64,000 bases of DNA from Agaribacterium sp. ZY112 (GTDB taxonomy: Bacteria; Pseudomonadota; Gammaproteobacteria; Pseudomonadales; Cellvibrionaceae), in NCBI RefSeq assembly GCF_041346925.1, contig NZ_CP166840.1, forward strand, positions 1,860,001 through 1,924,000, read 5' to 3'. A program made the position numbers and the translations under genes. Positions within the stretch are counted from its first letter, which is position 1; the number at the start of each line of letters is the position of its first letter. Shown here piece after piece: positions 19,801 through 27,570 of the stretch. Under the pieces are notes generated by a model. It was given only the letters and a program-made list of their open reading frames with translations. It was not told the origin of the DNA and did no database searches.

Positions 19801-20770
19801 TAACGAAGATGTTACCTTCCTAGCGAACGAATTGTTCCTAGATATGAGTAACTCTCTTACCGCGTTGCCTACCAACATCATTGCTCAACTTAAAGCTGCT
19901 GAAGCGGTTGATAAGACCTTAGCTTTCTTCCCTTATCCTTCTGAGTTCAGCAAGCTTCGCGATGCCGATGCACCTCGTTATGGTCGTGGCTGGGTAACTT
20001 TAGCTTATGCCTACGGTGGTTTATTCTCGATTCCTGCCAACGTTTGGATCGGTGCTGCCGATGCTTACACTTGGTCTCCAGGCGCTGAGAACTATGCCGA
20101 CATCTATCGTTTTGTTCGTGACAATGAGCAATTATTTGATGGTTACGAGTCTTACTCAAAAGCCGCCGTTGTTCACGCCATGTACTCTTCAATGAAAGCG
20201 AACTTGCTTAATGGTGGTAATGAGATTCTAGCCAGTACTCGAATCCTCACTTACGATAACATCAACTTTGATATGTTGGTATTTGGTGATGAAGGCTACC
20301 CTGTTGTACCTCGTCAAGAAGACTTTGATAAGTTTGATCACATCTTCTACGACGGTGACTTGCGTTACCTAACTGCTGAGCAACAAGCTGTATTAGATGC
20401 TCAAGGTGCCAAGGTTCGCCATCTTGGTCAGCGCGGTACGGTTGATGGCATTGCTATTGACGTATCGATTAACGGTGTTGAAGCAAATGAAACAGTGACA
20501 GCGGTATCTCGTGTTCACGAGAGCAACTCAAGCGCACCTTATGTACTGCACTTGGTTAACCGTCCGTTCGCTGGTGGTGTAACACCAACGCTAAGCGGTG
20601 TTGAAATTGCCATTCCTGCGGATTACTTCCCAGAAGCGCTAACTTCAGCCACCTTGCACTTGCCTGGCGGTACTAGCACACCTCTAACGCTATCTACCAA
20701 TGCTAATGGTGATAAAGTTGTGGTTGTTAATAATCTTGAAGTTTGGGGTATGCTGGAATTAGGTCACTAA
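16856..20770 (+). CDS. Secreted modular glycanase: CBM6-CBM6-PSP linker-PA14-CBM6-GH42-like barrel
   Basis: The 1304-residue protein has a signal peptide (about 1-30). CBM6 modules lie at about residues 31-170, 190-318 and 538-673, each opening with a (V/I)E(A/L)E(S/D)F motif and closing with a WQW(N/S)xD motif (NWQWNMD, TWQWNAD, NWQWSGD). A Pro/Ser linker (about 319-375) precedes a PA14-like domain (about 376-520, with DDSVRLYIDGQ). The last 630 residues look like a clan GH-A TIM barrel related to GH42-type enzymes: VWYTYP, FDTQTNS, HYAMENFRVWLSKKYG, and a beta-rich tail ending EVWGMLEL. The modular plan resembles agarases with several CBM6 modules, including GH96 alpha-agarases, but I cannot assign the catalytic family. 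GGAG precedes the ATG and a terminator follows, so it is probably monocistronic. Confidence 0.82.
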   Translation: MKLKTKKALRRASVALSSMSLLAIGTSAIGETLTVEAESFVNLGGTYSDGNPSWPTPINIYAVNGTTGVNFVNNGDYMDFDINAAGGVYDIEYLVGTSVTANANIEFFLKENGAWVSLGTTAVPTTSWDDFQPLAASYQVTLPAGASQIRVQATGANWQWNMDALTLTSLTPVPDPDPDPGEPTDDVVVEAESFFSTGTDGSGDATFGFGVTAQGINWNTSGDWADYHVTFEQPGTYSVVLAAGTPMTGDVNASVSVEGSTASGAISPTGGWDTYLPFSLDGQISIPTAGTYTVRLQSAGSQTWQWNADSFSFVYEGVVTDPSPSPSPSVSPSPSPSPSPSVSPSPSPSPSPSASPSPLPSPSPSPSPSGDPSDDDYPYNHNGAGLSWGYVAGAMNETDANPNYEITADLLETEDSIAGATTEIFTGTIYDADGNISFYEHSDDSVRLYIDGQLVLSNDSWENSSQTANLNLSPGTHDFELRLGNDDGGSGPVDGIGFGIDVDGGTNFVHPSDLSSNIFNTKGNVTVNGDPNRRIGGGFYIELEDFDATGTTGRVGGDSVEGFSATATGVSWVTNGDWGDYNNVEFAEAGTYRAYFTAATGSAGSYGVRVDVDGYVAAWGYFDHTGGYESPAEIELYGGDFVIEQAGSYDVRIEAVGGSNWQWSGDSLRIVKVGDNTVRPMALYNPAEHVLSEVDGPAIGLQYLKEPTEIPAANKVLKSDVWYTYPQNNEMEGYSIEEFGATGSFWGHPPEHDFYDETTIVEWADLVEGYQAMGLEYTARGEFDWGFRWATEYLTHSEPHYVKTLDDRNVRMTFMGYLSYNGFNNNWLSNHSPAFVPHLKSQVDQLLKANPDKLMFDTQTNSTRTTDMRTFGGDFSHYAMENFRVWLSKKYGPVQLSAMGIADINSFDYGEFLRGQGITHTQWTNAGNTLDADIPMQEDFIYFNRDVWNQKFAEVTDYIRSVRPNIEVGASTQLFESRGYLFNEDVTFLANELFLDMSNSLTALPTNIIAQLKAAEAVDKTLAFFPYPSEFSKLRDADAPRYGRGWVTLAYAYGGLFSIPANVWIGAADAYTWSPGAENYADIYRFVRDNEQLFDGYESYSKAAVVHAMYSSMKANLLNGGNEILASTRILTYDNINFDMLVFGDEGYPVVPRQEDFDKFDHIFYDGDLRYLTAEQQAVLDAQGAKVRHLGQRGTVDGIAIDVSINGVEANETVTAVSRVHESNSSAPYVLHLVNRPFAGGVTPTLSGVEIAIPADYFPEALTSATLHLPGGTSTPLTLSTNANGDKVVVVNNLEVWGMLELGH
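17815..17968 (+). repeat. Degenerate tandem repeat encoding the Pro/Ser linker
   Basis: Repeated CCN-AGC/TCN codon pairs with periodic Val, Ala or Leu encode about 50 residues of alternating Pro and Ser. Such linkers separate modules in secreted cellulases and agarases of Cellvibrionales. The DNA repeats are imperfect and in one reading frame. Confidence 0.9.
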
Positions 20771-20798
20771 TTTCTAGCAAACCAAATTAAAGATTTAG

Positions 20799-20825
20799 AA
20801 GGGCCTCTTTGCAGGCCCTTTTTTT
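20799..20825 (+). terminator. Rho-independent terminator after the glycanase
   Basis: AAGGGCCT and AGGCCCTT pair around the loop CTTTGC, with a run of seven T ending the structure. Confidence 0.92.
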
Positions 20826-20894
20826 ATGCGCGTAATTATTAGAGGGATAGCTGAATCGGCTTTATTAATGCCGTTTTTTCGCTTGGTTTTTCTA

Positions 20895-20907
20895 TGACTT
20901 TTGGCAC
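20895..20907 (+). promoter_or_regulatory. 13-mer upstream of the HlyD gene, copy 1
   Basis: TGACTTTTGGCAC lies 54 bases before the adaptor gene and is repeated exactly at 25239-25251, upstream of the DUF2141 gene of the same cluster. It may be an operator of the cluster's own regulator. TTGGCAC also resembles a sigma-54 -24 box, but the following GC is one base too far away. Confidence 0.5.
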
Positions 20908-20961
20908 TGTTGTGTGCTACCGCTTTTATCTATTCTTTTGTAACTTCTACAGGAGAATGAT

Positions 20962-22083
20962 ATGTCTAAGCACGAGCATCCCGATTTGGATGTTTCTCAG
21001 TTAGTAATTCATCATCGAGACAAGGTGAAAAGCAGAGATTATCAATCTTGGATTATCAACGTCTCTATAGTTATTTCATTAATTCTTAGTTCCGTATTTC
21101 TTGGTGTTTATTCTTTATTTCCAAGTAGTACTGGTGCAAGTCATCGTAGCGATTTACTTGAAAATGAGCCGTTATCCTCACCTGCACTTCAGCAGCTTCA
21201 TTTAAATTCCATTCAGCGGGAAGAAGAGCAGGGCCTAGGGCGTTTAGGTTTATCTGTGGCGCAAGAGAAGGTTCTCGATGCAAGTGGCCATATTGTTGCG
21301 CGGCGGGTGGCGACAGTGTCGTCACGTGTAACCGGTACCTTAACTAAGCTTCACGTGGAGGAGGGACAGAGCGTGCAAGAGGGGCAGGTTCTGGCTGAGC
21401 TTAATGAACATAAAGCCGATATTTTTTACCAGTTAGCTAAGGCCGAGCTCAGCTCAAAGCGTTCTGCACTTGAAGAGTTTCAATCTCTTTTGAATCAACA
21501 TAATAAGACCTTAGAGCGCAATAAAGTCTTAGCTGCCAAGCAGTTGATCAGTATTCAACAGTTAGAAAATAGCGTGTTTAAACACGAACAGTTAAGCATG
21601 CAGATAAAAAATAAGATGGCTGTGGTTGAGCTTGCTAAGCATAGATTGGCTCTTGCAGATTACGAGCTTAGCCAGCACAAAATACGAGCGCCATTTTCTG
21701 GTGTGGTTGTAAGTAAAAATGCTCAAGAAGGTGAGTTGATTTCTGCGGGTTCATCAGCGGGGGGCTTTATTCGTACGGGGGTGGCAACAATAGTTGATAT
21801 GAGTTCTTTGGAGGTCGAAGTGGAGGTGTCCGAAAGCTACATACATCTAATTTCTGTTGCACAGAAAGCGCTTGTAAAACTGGACGCTTATCCTCAGTGG
21901 TCCATTCCAAGTGAGGTGACTGCCATTATTCCAACCGCTAATCGTGACAAAGCCAGTATTAAAGTTCGAATTAAACTGTCTGATTTTGATTCGAGGGTTT
22001 TACCTGATATGGGCGTCAAGGTCAGTTTTATAAAACTGAAAAATGAGTCAGAAAATGTAGTTTTATTGAGCGACAGTCACTAA
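20962..22083 (+). CDS. HlyD/MacA-type periplasmic adaptor subunit
   Basis: This 373-residue membrane-fusion protein has one N-terminal membrane helix (about 29-50). The barrel-sandwich half-motif RVTGTLTKLHVEEGQSVQEG is followed by a helical hairpin (about 140-215), the second half-motif APFSGVVVSKNAQEGELI and a beta-barrel domain. Such adaptors couple an inner-membrane ABC exporter to an outer-membrane channel or to substrate extraction from the envelope. AGGAG precedes the ATG. It opens a unit continuing with an ABC ATPase and two FtsX-type permeases, so a MacAB-like tripartite exporter with split permeases is likely. No TolC-like gene is nearby. Confidence 0.9.
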   Translation: MSKHEHPDLDVSQLVIHHRDKVKSRDYQSWIINVSIVISLILSSVFLGVYSLFPSSTGASHRSDLLENEPLSSPALQQLHLNSIQREEEQGLGRLGLSVAQEKVLDASGHIVARRVATVSSRVTGTLTKLHVEEGQSVQEGQVLAELNEHKADIFYQLAKAELSSKRSALEEFQSLLNQHNKTLERNKVLAAKQLISIQQLENSVFKHEQLSMQIKNKMAVVELAKHRLALADYELSQHKIRAPFSGVVVSKNAQEGELISAGSSAGGFIRTGVATIVDMSSLEVEVEVSESYIHLISVAQKALVKLDAYPQWSIPSEVTAIIPTANRDKASIKVRIKLSDFDSRVLPDMGVKVSFIKLKNESENVVLLSDSH

Positions 22084-22128
22084 AGCGATTTAGTCGGATT
22101 ATATCAAGCTTAGATAAAAGTGAGCCTT

Positions 22129-22842
22129 ATGAATAAAGAGCGAGATGTTGCAGACATTCATTTAATTGATGTTTGTAAGCGTTATAAAAAAGGTGCTACG
22201 ACAGTCGTTGTACATAAAGACATTAACCTTCGTATAGAGCCGGGTGAGTTTGTCGCATTAATGGGGCCCTCAGGCTTGGGTAAAAGTACCCTCTTAAATT
22301 TAATGGGAGGTCTAGATCGGCCTACTGAAGGAAACGTGCTGATGTCAGGGGTGGCAATCGATACCTTCAGTGAAGCAAAGCTGACGAGGTGGCGCTCGGA
22401 AAACATAGGCTTTGTATTTCAATCACACTATCTTCTTCCTGTGTTAACAGCGAGAGAAAATGTTGAGCTGCCTTTGGCTTTGACTAATTTGAATAGCAAG
22501 CAGCGTAAACAGCGTGCACAAATCGCTTTGCAGTTGGTTTCAATGATAGAGCGAGAAAACCACTACCCCAAAGAACTTTCGGGCGGACAAGAGCAGCGGG
22601 TAGCTATTGCTCGTGCCATTGTGAGCGACCCTAAGATACTGCTATGTGATGAGCCTACAGGCAATTTGGATCGAGAAACGGCAGATGAAATCTTAGCCAT
22701 GCTTAAGAAAATAAATAAAGTGCTTGGTAAAACCATTGTTATGGTCACCCACGATAATAAAGCGAGTGAATATGTATCAAAACTTATTGATCTTGAAGCT
22801 TACCTAAAAGAGGCTAAGGCGAATCAAAAGGTTGTTCGATAG
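22129..22842 (+). CDS. ABC transporter ATP-binding protein, MacB/LolD type
   Basis: A stand-alone nucleotide-binding domain of about 237 residues with Walker [11 protein letters not shown]-loop [21 protein letters not shown], signature [14 protein letters not shown], Walker [13 protein letters not shown] and switch His in MVTHD. The segment [14 protein letters not shown] is typical of the LolD/MacB/FtsE subgroup. I place the start at the ATG at 22129; an in-frame GTG at 22120 is possible. Its stop overlaps the next gene's GTG start by one base, which implies translational coupling with the permease. Confidence 0.94.
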   Translation: MNKERDVADIHLIDVCKRYKKGATTVVVHKDINLRIEPGEFVALMGPSGLGKSTLLNLMGGLDRPTEGNVLMSGVAIDTFSEAKLTRWRSENIGFVFQSHYLLPVLTARENVELPLALTNLNSKQRKQRAQIALQLVSMIERENHYPKELSGGQEQRVAIARAIVSDPKILLCDEPTGNLDRETADEILAMLKKINKVLGKTIVMVTHDNKASEYVSKLIDLEAYLKEAKANQKVVR

Positions 22843-24002
22843 TGAGTTTAATTATGTTGGTCTGGCGAAACTATAAACGTAATAAGTCGCGGCTCACCTT
22901 AACGAGTATGTCTGTGTTTGTTGCGTTTTTTTTGTTCTCATCTTTGTCTGGGATCAATACTGCACTTACGGCAAGTTTTGAAGATATTGATAGGAATAGG
23001 CTGATCACAAGTCACAAAATTTCACTGTCCCAAAGCCTGCCTATTAACTATAAGCAAAAGTTAGAAAGAATACATGGCTTGTCTTTGGTTACATATTCAA
23101 CTTGGTTTGGCGGTTTCTTTAAAGATGAAAAAGGCCGATTGGCTGCTTTGGCTGTAGATAATAGCAATTATTTTGACGTGTTTGATGAATACCTTTTTGT
23201 AGAAGGTTCGCTGCAAAGATGGCAAGAGAAACGTAATGGTGTTGTTGTTGGTAAGGCTCTAGCAGAAAGGCATGGTTGGGTTCTTGGTCAAAGTTTGCGT
23301 TTAGGTTCATCTATATGGATGACTCAAGAAGGTAGTTTTACTTGGGACTTTGAAATAGTCGCAGTGGTTAAAGCGAATAATAACTTGGCAAATGATGAGC
23401 GAGTTTTGTTAAGGCATGATTACTTTGATGACGTAAGAGCATATGGGCCTTATACAGCAAGTTGGTTTTCATCACTGGTTGATGATGGTGTGGACCTCAA
23501 CCAGCTTGTCAGTATCGTCGATAAACAGTTTATGCACTCTAGTTATGAAACAAGAAGCTCTACCGAGCAAGCTTTTGCAAAAGAGCAAGCTCAGCAGTTT
23601 GTTGATATGGCGGTATTGATTCGCTTGGTTAGTGCAGCGGTTTTTTTCACGTTATTGCTTATTGTTTGCAATACTACTGGGCAGTCAGTCAGGGATAGGA
23701 TAAATGAACTGGCAATGATGAAAGCCTTGGGCTTTAGTTCGTTTGATTTAATTCGTTTGGTTTATTTAGAGTCGTTACTGCTATTAACTGCAGCTGCTTT
23801 TTGGGGTTTGCTCAGTGCTCATGTTGCTATTGTTGTTTTTGCGTCGTACAGCAATGGTTTTTTACCTGGTATGTCTATTTCTGTCTTTAATTATCTTGTT
23901 GTTTTTTCTTTGGTGAATATTACAGCTTTAATTTGTGTCTTATTAACAGCGTTTAATATTAAAAAATTAAAAATTACTCAGTCTTTAGGCGAGGGCTTAT
24001 GA
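22842..24002 (+). CDS. ABC transporter permease 1, FtsX/MacB family
   Basis: The 386-residue permease has the FtsX topology: one N-terminal membrane helix (about 20-40), a large periplasmic domain (about 41-270), then three helices (about 272-295, 318-345, 355-378). ELAMMKALGFSSFDLIRLVYLESLLLL is the characteristic coupling region after the second helix. Such permeases work as mechanotransmitters and pair with an ATPase of the MacB/LolD type. It starts with GTG overlapping the ATPase stop and itself overlaps the second permease by four bases (ATGA). The pair probably forms a heterodimer. Confidence 0.92.
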   Translation: MSLIMLVWRNYKRNKSRLTLTSMSVFVAFFLFSSLSGINTALTASFEDIDRNRLITSHKISLSQSLPINYKQKLERIHGLSLVTYSTWFGGFFKDEKGRLAALAVDNSNYFDVFDEYLFVEGSLQRWQEKRNGVVVGKALAERHGWVLGQSLRLGSSIWMTQEGSFTWDFEIVAVVKANNNLANDERVLLRHDYFDDVRAYGPYTASWFSSLVDDGVDLNQLVSIVDKQFMHSSYETRSSTEQAFAKEQAQQFVDMAVLIRLVSAAVFFTLLLIVCNTTGQSVRDRINELAMMKALGFSSFDLIRLVYLESLLLLTAAAFWGLLSAHVAIVVFASYSNGFLPGMSISVFNYLVVFSLVNITALICVLLTAFNIKKLKITQSLGEGL

Positions 24003-25228
24003 CTATGAAGCATACTTATGATCGTGATGTATGTGGTTTTATTAAGCAAGCGTACGTGCTGACGTTGGCTAATGCTCGTAGCTTTCCTTTACGCCTTAGC
24101 TCATCGTTGATCAGTATGCTTAGTATTGCCTGTGTGACAGCAGTGATTCTAAGTGTGCTTGTTATGGTCGAGGGTATGATGAAAACCTTAGACCATTCAG
24201 GCATGGAGGATACCGTTTTGGTAATGCGTGCAGGGTCCGTATCCGAGTTGCAAAGTGTTATGTTTCTCAATGAGCTAAAGATTCTTGCCGACAATGCAAG
24301 CGTTGCTCGAGATGAGTCGGGGCATGCAAAAGCCTCAGCTGAGTTATTCGTCAGTGCAGAATTAGCCTATGAAGACAGCGATGGGCATGACTTAAGTACT
24401 AGCTTGGCACTGAGAGGTCTTAGCCTTAGCACTTTGCAATTTCGTCCAGGTTTTAATATGGAGCAAGGCCGTTTTTTCACCCCGGGGTTAAGGCAGCTCA
24501 TCATAGGTAAAGCGGTCGCTCGGCGTATCCCCGACCTTAAGCTTGGGGCTACGGTTACTTTAGCTGGGGCGCAATGGCAAGTTTCTGGTGTGTTCTCTGA
24601 TCAAAATAGTGCTTTTGAATCTGAGTTATGGGCTGATCTTGGAGTATTGCAGAGTGATTATCAGCGTGGGCCCAGTGTGCAAACTATTAGGTTAGCATTA
24701 ACAGATATAAAGCATTTAGATGCGCTCAGGGCGGAGTGGGCTAAGGACCCTCGTTTAAATATTAGAGTCACTTCAGAAAGCGTATTCTTTGCCGATCAGG
24801 CTGACAGTTTAACAAGATTGGTTCGTTATATTGGTTTCCCCGTATCCGCTATTATGGCTATTGGCGCTATGGTTGCGGCATTAAGCACAATGTACAGTGC
24901 TGTTGCGAGTCGAAGTAAGGAAATAGCAACCCAGAAGGCCATTGGCTTTGGTCCTTTTGCCATAGCGGCATCAATACTTTTCGAGTCAATTTTTATTGCT
25001 TTTCTAGGGGCTTTATTTGGCATGGTGCCTTTGTATGTCGTTTTTGATGGCTGGACAGCCACAACCCACAATACCGTTAATTTAAGCCAGTTAATGTTTA
25101 ATTTTGATCTAGATTTAAGCTTGCTGCTAAAAGCGCTATCACTGGCACTGTTGATTGGTATTATTGGTGGCTTGTTACCGGCAATTAAAGCCATGCGTTT
25201 ATCGGTTGTTGATGCCCTAAGAGACTAA
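23999..25228 (+). CDS. ABC transporter permease 2, FtsX/MacB family
   Basis: The 409-residue protein has the same plan as its upstream partner: a first membrane helix at about 35-58, a periplasmic MacB_PCD-like domain, and three C-terminal helices including SIDFESIFIAF-type coupling sequence (ATQKAIGFGPFAIAASILFES) and the end LPAIKAMRLSVVDALRD, typical of FtsX permeases. Sequence similarity to permease 1 outside these regions is low, so this is an old duplication. It overlaps permease 1 by four bases. Function as the second half of the exporter is inferred from context. Confidence 0.92.
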   Translation: MTMKHTYDRDVCGFIKQAYVLTLANARSFPLRLSSSLISMLSIACVTAVILSVLVMVEGMMKTLDHSGMEDTVLVMRAGSVSELQSVMFLNELKILADNASVARDESGHAKASAELFVSAELAYEDSDGHDLSTSLALRGLSLSTLQFRPGFNMEQGRFFTPGLRQLIIGKAVARRIPDLKLGATVTLAGAQWQVSGVFSDQNSAFESELWADLGVLQSDYQRGPSVQTIRLALTDIKHLDALRAEWAKDPRLNIRVTSESVFFADQADSLTRLVRYIGFPVSAIMAIGAMVAALSTMYSAVASRSKEIATQKAIGFGPFAIAASILFESIFIAFLGALFGMVPLYVVFDGWTATTHNTVNLSQLMFNFDLDLSLLLKALSLALLIGIIGGLLPAIKAMRLSVVDALRD

Positions 25229-25238
25229 TTTTCATATG

Positions 25239-25251
25239 TGACTTTTGGCAC
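25239..25251 (+). promoter_or_regulatory. 13-mer upstream of the DUF2141 gene, copy 2
   Basis: An exact repeat of TGACTTTTGGCAC, 88 bases before the DUF2141 start. Both copies follow a similar TTTTC-TATG stretch, so the match extends slightly with a gap. It may mark a second promoter inside the cluster. Confidence 0.5.
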
Positions 25252-25339
25252 CTGCGTTTAGAGACATGCTTAGTTAAACTTTTTCTGCAGTGGAGGTGAT
25301 TCCTCTGTATTAACTAACTAGACAAAAGTAGGGCTTATT

Positions 25340-25783
25340 ATGAAAATTATAGGATATTTATCTTCAAGGCTAAGCAATATTATTCTCATGGGTTTTAGCA
25401 TTACTTGTCTATCTCAAGCAGCTGCTTCAGCAGAGTTAACTGTTAATGTAAGCGGGCTTAAGCAGGGACAGGGGCATTTGATGGTGGCTCTGTACACTGA
25501 TGCAGCTTCGTATAAATCGAATACAGCTAGTCAATATGCCAAGGTTAAAGTGGCGGGTGAGCAAGAATTGGTTGTTTTTGAGGCGTTGGCCTCAGGAGAC
25601 TACGCGATTAAAATGTATCAAGATGAGAATGATAATAATAAGTTTGATTACAATATAACGGGGTTTATCCCTAAAGAAGCTTATGGCTTTAGTAACAACA
25701 AGGGGCGCTTTGGTGAACCTAGTTATGAAAAGTCACGCTTCACAGTCGACGGCGACACCAGCATCAGTATCACCTTATTTTAA
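25340..25783 (+). CDS. DUF2141 family secreted protein
   Basis: A 147-residue protein with a signal peptide (cut near ASA-ELTV) and a single DUF2141 domain. The signature ELTVNVSGLKQGQGHLMVALY, the segment GDYAIKMYQDENDNNKFD and GFIPKEAYGFSNN are typical. The acidic DENDNNKFD loop resembles a calcium-binding site. The function of the family is unknown. It lies between the exporter genes and the two-component genes in the same orientation. It could be a cargo, a sensor aid or a stress protein of the system; I cannot tell. Confidence 0.88.
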   Translation: MKIIGYLSSRLSNIILMGFSITCLSQAAASAELTVNVSGLKQGQGHLMVALYTDAASYKSNTASQYAKVKVAGEQELVVFEALASGDYAIKMYQDENDNNKFDYNITGFIPKEAYGFSNNKGRFGEPSYEKSRFTVDGDTSISITLF

Positions 25784-25802
25784 GTAAAGGTAGGCAGCTA
25801 AG

Positions 25803-26924
25803 ATGTATGAAAATATTAAGAGAAATTGGCTATTAAACTTTTCTGGTTTTGTGGCGTGGTTGCTCGTAAGCTTTTTGGTGCTAAAGAACTTAGATCTTAA
25901 TAGTGTATTTGTAGTTAGAGCGTTTGCCTTTTTGCTATTTTTTGTTTGTTTTTCCCTGCTGGTATCATCAAATCAAGGGGAGAATATTTCTCGAAATAAA
26001 GCGCTTATTGTCTTAGAGCTTGTTTTGGTTCTATTTTTGCTTACGAATGATCAGTTTCAGTTTTCTGCTATTTTGTTTGTCTTGATTGCAGCACAATTGC
26101 CGATAGTTCTAAATCGAAAACAGGCTTTATTATCTATAGCTGCTATATCTTTGGCGCATCTTGTTGTTTTGTATGTGTTTCATGAGGCGGATGCTTTGTT
26201 TTCTGTTCTTTTGTACTTGGTCTTGCAGCTTTTTGGCTATTCAACATTAGAGCTTGCGCTCAGGGAGGCAAGGGCAAAAGAAGAGTTGAGCCTATTAAAT
26301 CAGGAGCTTTTGGCGACACGCTTTATACTAAAGGAGACATCTAAAAGACAAGAGCGTCTACGTATCTCTCGGGATTTACATGACGTTATCGGCCATCAGC
26401 TTACGGCACTGTCGCTGAATTTAGAGGTGGCTAGTCATAAGGTTGCACCTGAGCATAAAGCCTTGCTACAAGATAATGTGTTGCTTGCTAGGGATTTATT
26501 AAATGATGTCCGCAAGGTGGTGAAAGAGATTCGCGATGAGGAGCAGTTTGATTTATATGAGCGCTTGATGGCTTTAGTTGACCAACTGCCTAGCTTAGAG
26601 CTAGTTGTTGTATCTAAAGTAGAGATTAAATCCAGTGTTTTGAATCAACAGTTATTGTGCTGTTTACAAGAGGGGATTAGTAATGCCCTTCGCCACGGTG
26701 CTGCGAGCAACTTAAGTTTAAGCTGCGAAAAAAATGGTACTCATATAAAGCTTGAGTTATTGGATGATGGCTCTGGTTTGAATTTAGATAATGAGCTTGC
26801 TCTAGGTAGCGGCTTGCGAGGAATGAATGAAAGGTTGGCTCGGTTTAATGGAGAAGCGAAGCTTTGTTCGGAATCCAAACAGGGGTGCCTGTTAAGGCTT
26901 CAGGCGGAGGATTCTTATGATTAA
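25803..26924 (+). CDS. NarL-type sensor histidine kinase with multi-pass membrane sensor
   Basis: This 373-residue kinase has five or six membrane helices in the first 150 residues with almost no periplasmic loop, a short coiled coil (about 155-185), a HisKA_3 domain with phospho-acceptor His193 in SRDLHDVIGHQLTALSLNLE, and a HATPase_c domain with ISNALRHG and DDGSGLN. The lack of an extracytoplasmic domain is typical of intramembrane-sensing kinases that work with ABC transporters. It overlaps the regulator gene by eight bases, so they form a cognate pair. Confidence 0.93.
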   Translation: MYENIKRNWLLNFSGFVAWLLVSFLVLKNLDLNSVFVVRAFAFLLFFVCFSLLVSSNQGENISRNKALIVLELVLVLFLLTNDQFQFSAILFVLIAAQLPIVLNRKQALLSIAAISLAHLVVLYVFHEADALFSVLLYLVLQLFGYSTLELALREARAKEELSLLNQELLATRFILKETSKRQERLRISRDLHDVIGHQLTALSLNLEVASHKVAPEHKALLQDNVLLARDLLNDVRKVVKEIRDEEQFDLYERLMALVDQLPSLELVVVSKVEIKSSVLNQQLLCCLQEGISNALRHGAASNLSLSCEKNGTHIKLELLDDGSGLNLDNELALGSGLRGMNERLARFNGEAKLCSESKQGCLLRLQAEDSYD

Positions 26925-27543
26925 GGTTGCACTAGTCGATGATCAACACTTGGTCAGGCAGGGCATTGCGGGTTTATTAGATCTTAGTGAGGATATTCAT
27001 ATTCTCTGGCAAGCAGAAAATGGTGAGCAGGCGCTAGATAGACTTAATAAAGAGGAAGCTCAGCCCGATGTCATGTTGCTTGATATTAGCATGCCTAAAA
27101 TGAGTGGTATTGAGCTGCTTCAGATCTTGCGCTGTCGTGGTAATCAGCTTGCTGTATTGATGCTAACCACCTTTAATGATCAAAATCTTTTTATGCAGAG
27201 TCTAGAAGCTGGTGCTAATGGTTTTCTGTTAAAAGACGTCTCTCTTATTAAGTTGCTTGATGCAGTTAAAACACTTGCCGATGGCGGCTTTGTTGCTGAG
27301 CCGGTTGTGATGAATGAACTTAATCAAGGTTTTGATCGCCCAGCGACCATTGAAGATTTAACTCAGAAAGAACTACAAATACTAAAGCTTATTGCAGGTG
27401 GTCTTTCTAACAAAGAAATAGCTAAGAGTATATTTTTAGCCGAGGGCACGGTTAAGAATCATATCTCGAATATCCTCGCTAAATTGCACACCAGAGACCG
27501 AACCCGAGCGGTGCTTACTGCTCTTAACCACGGTTTAATTTAA
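26917..27543 (+). CDS. NarL/LuxR-family response regulator
   Basis: The 208-residue regulator has a receiver domain with the acidic pair in VALVDDQH, phospho-acceptor Asp56 in MLLDISMP and Lys in FLLKDVS, followed by a LuxR-type helix-turn-helix (about 145-205) with LTQKELQILKLIAGGLSNKEIA and EGTVKNHISNILAKL. It pairs with the overlapping kinase. A likely target is its own cluster, perhaps at the duplicated 13-mer, but that is inference. Confidence 0.94.
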   Translation: MIKVALVDDQHLVRQGIAGLLDLSEDIHILWQAENGEQALDRLNKEEAQPDVMLLDISMPKMSGIELLQILRCRGNQLAVLMLTTFNDQNLFMQSLEAGANGFLLKDVSLIKLLDAVKTLADGGFVAEPVVMNELNQGFDRPATIEDLTQKELQILKLIAGGLSNKEIAKSIFLAEGTVKNHISNILAKLHTRDRTRAVLTALNHGLI

Positions 27544-27570
27544 GAGATTGGTAGCACTAGTAAGTTGGGG

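Noticed and set aside
20901..20917. Sigma-54 promoter before the HlyD gene (TTGGCAC then GC)
   Set aside because: Eleven bases lie between GG and GC instead of ten, and the second copy of the 13-mer has no GC at all.
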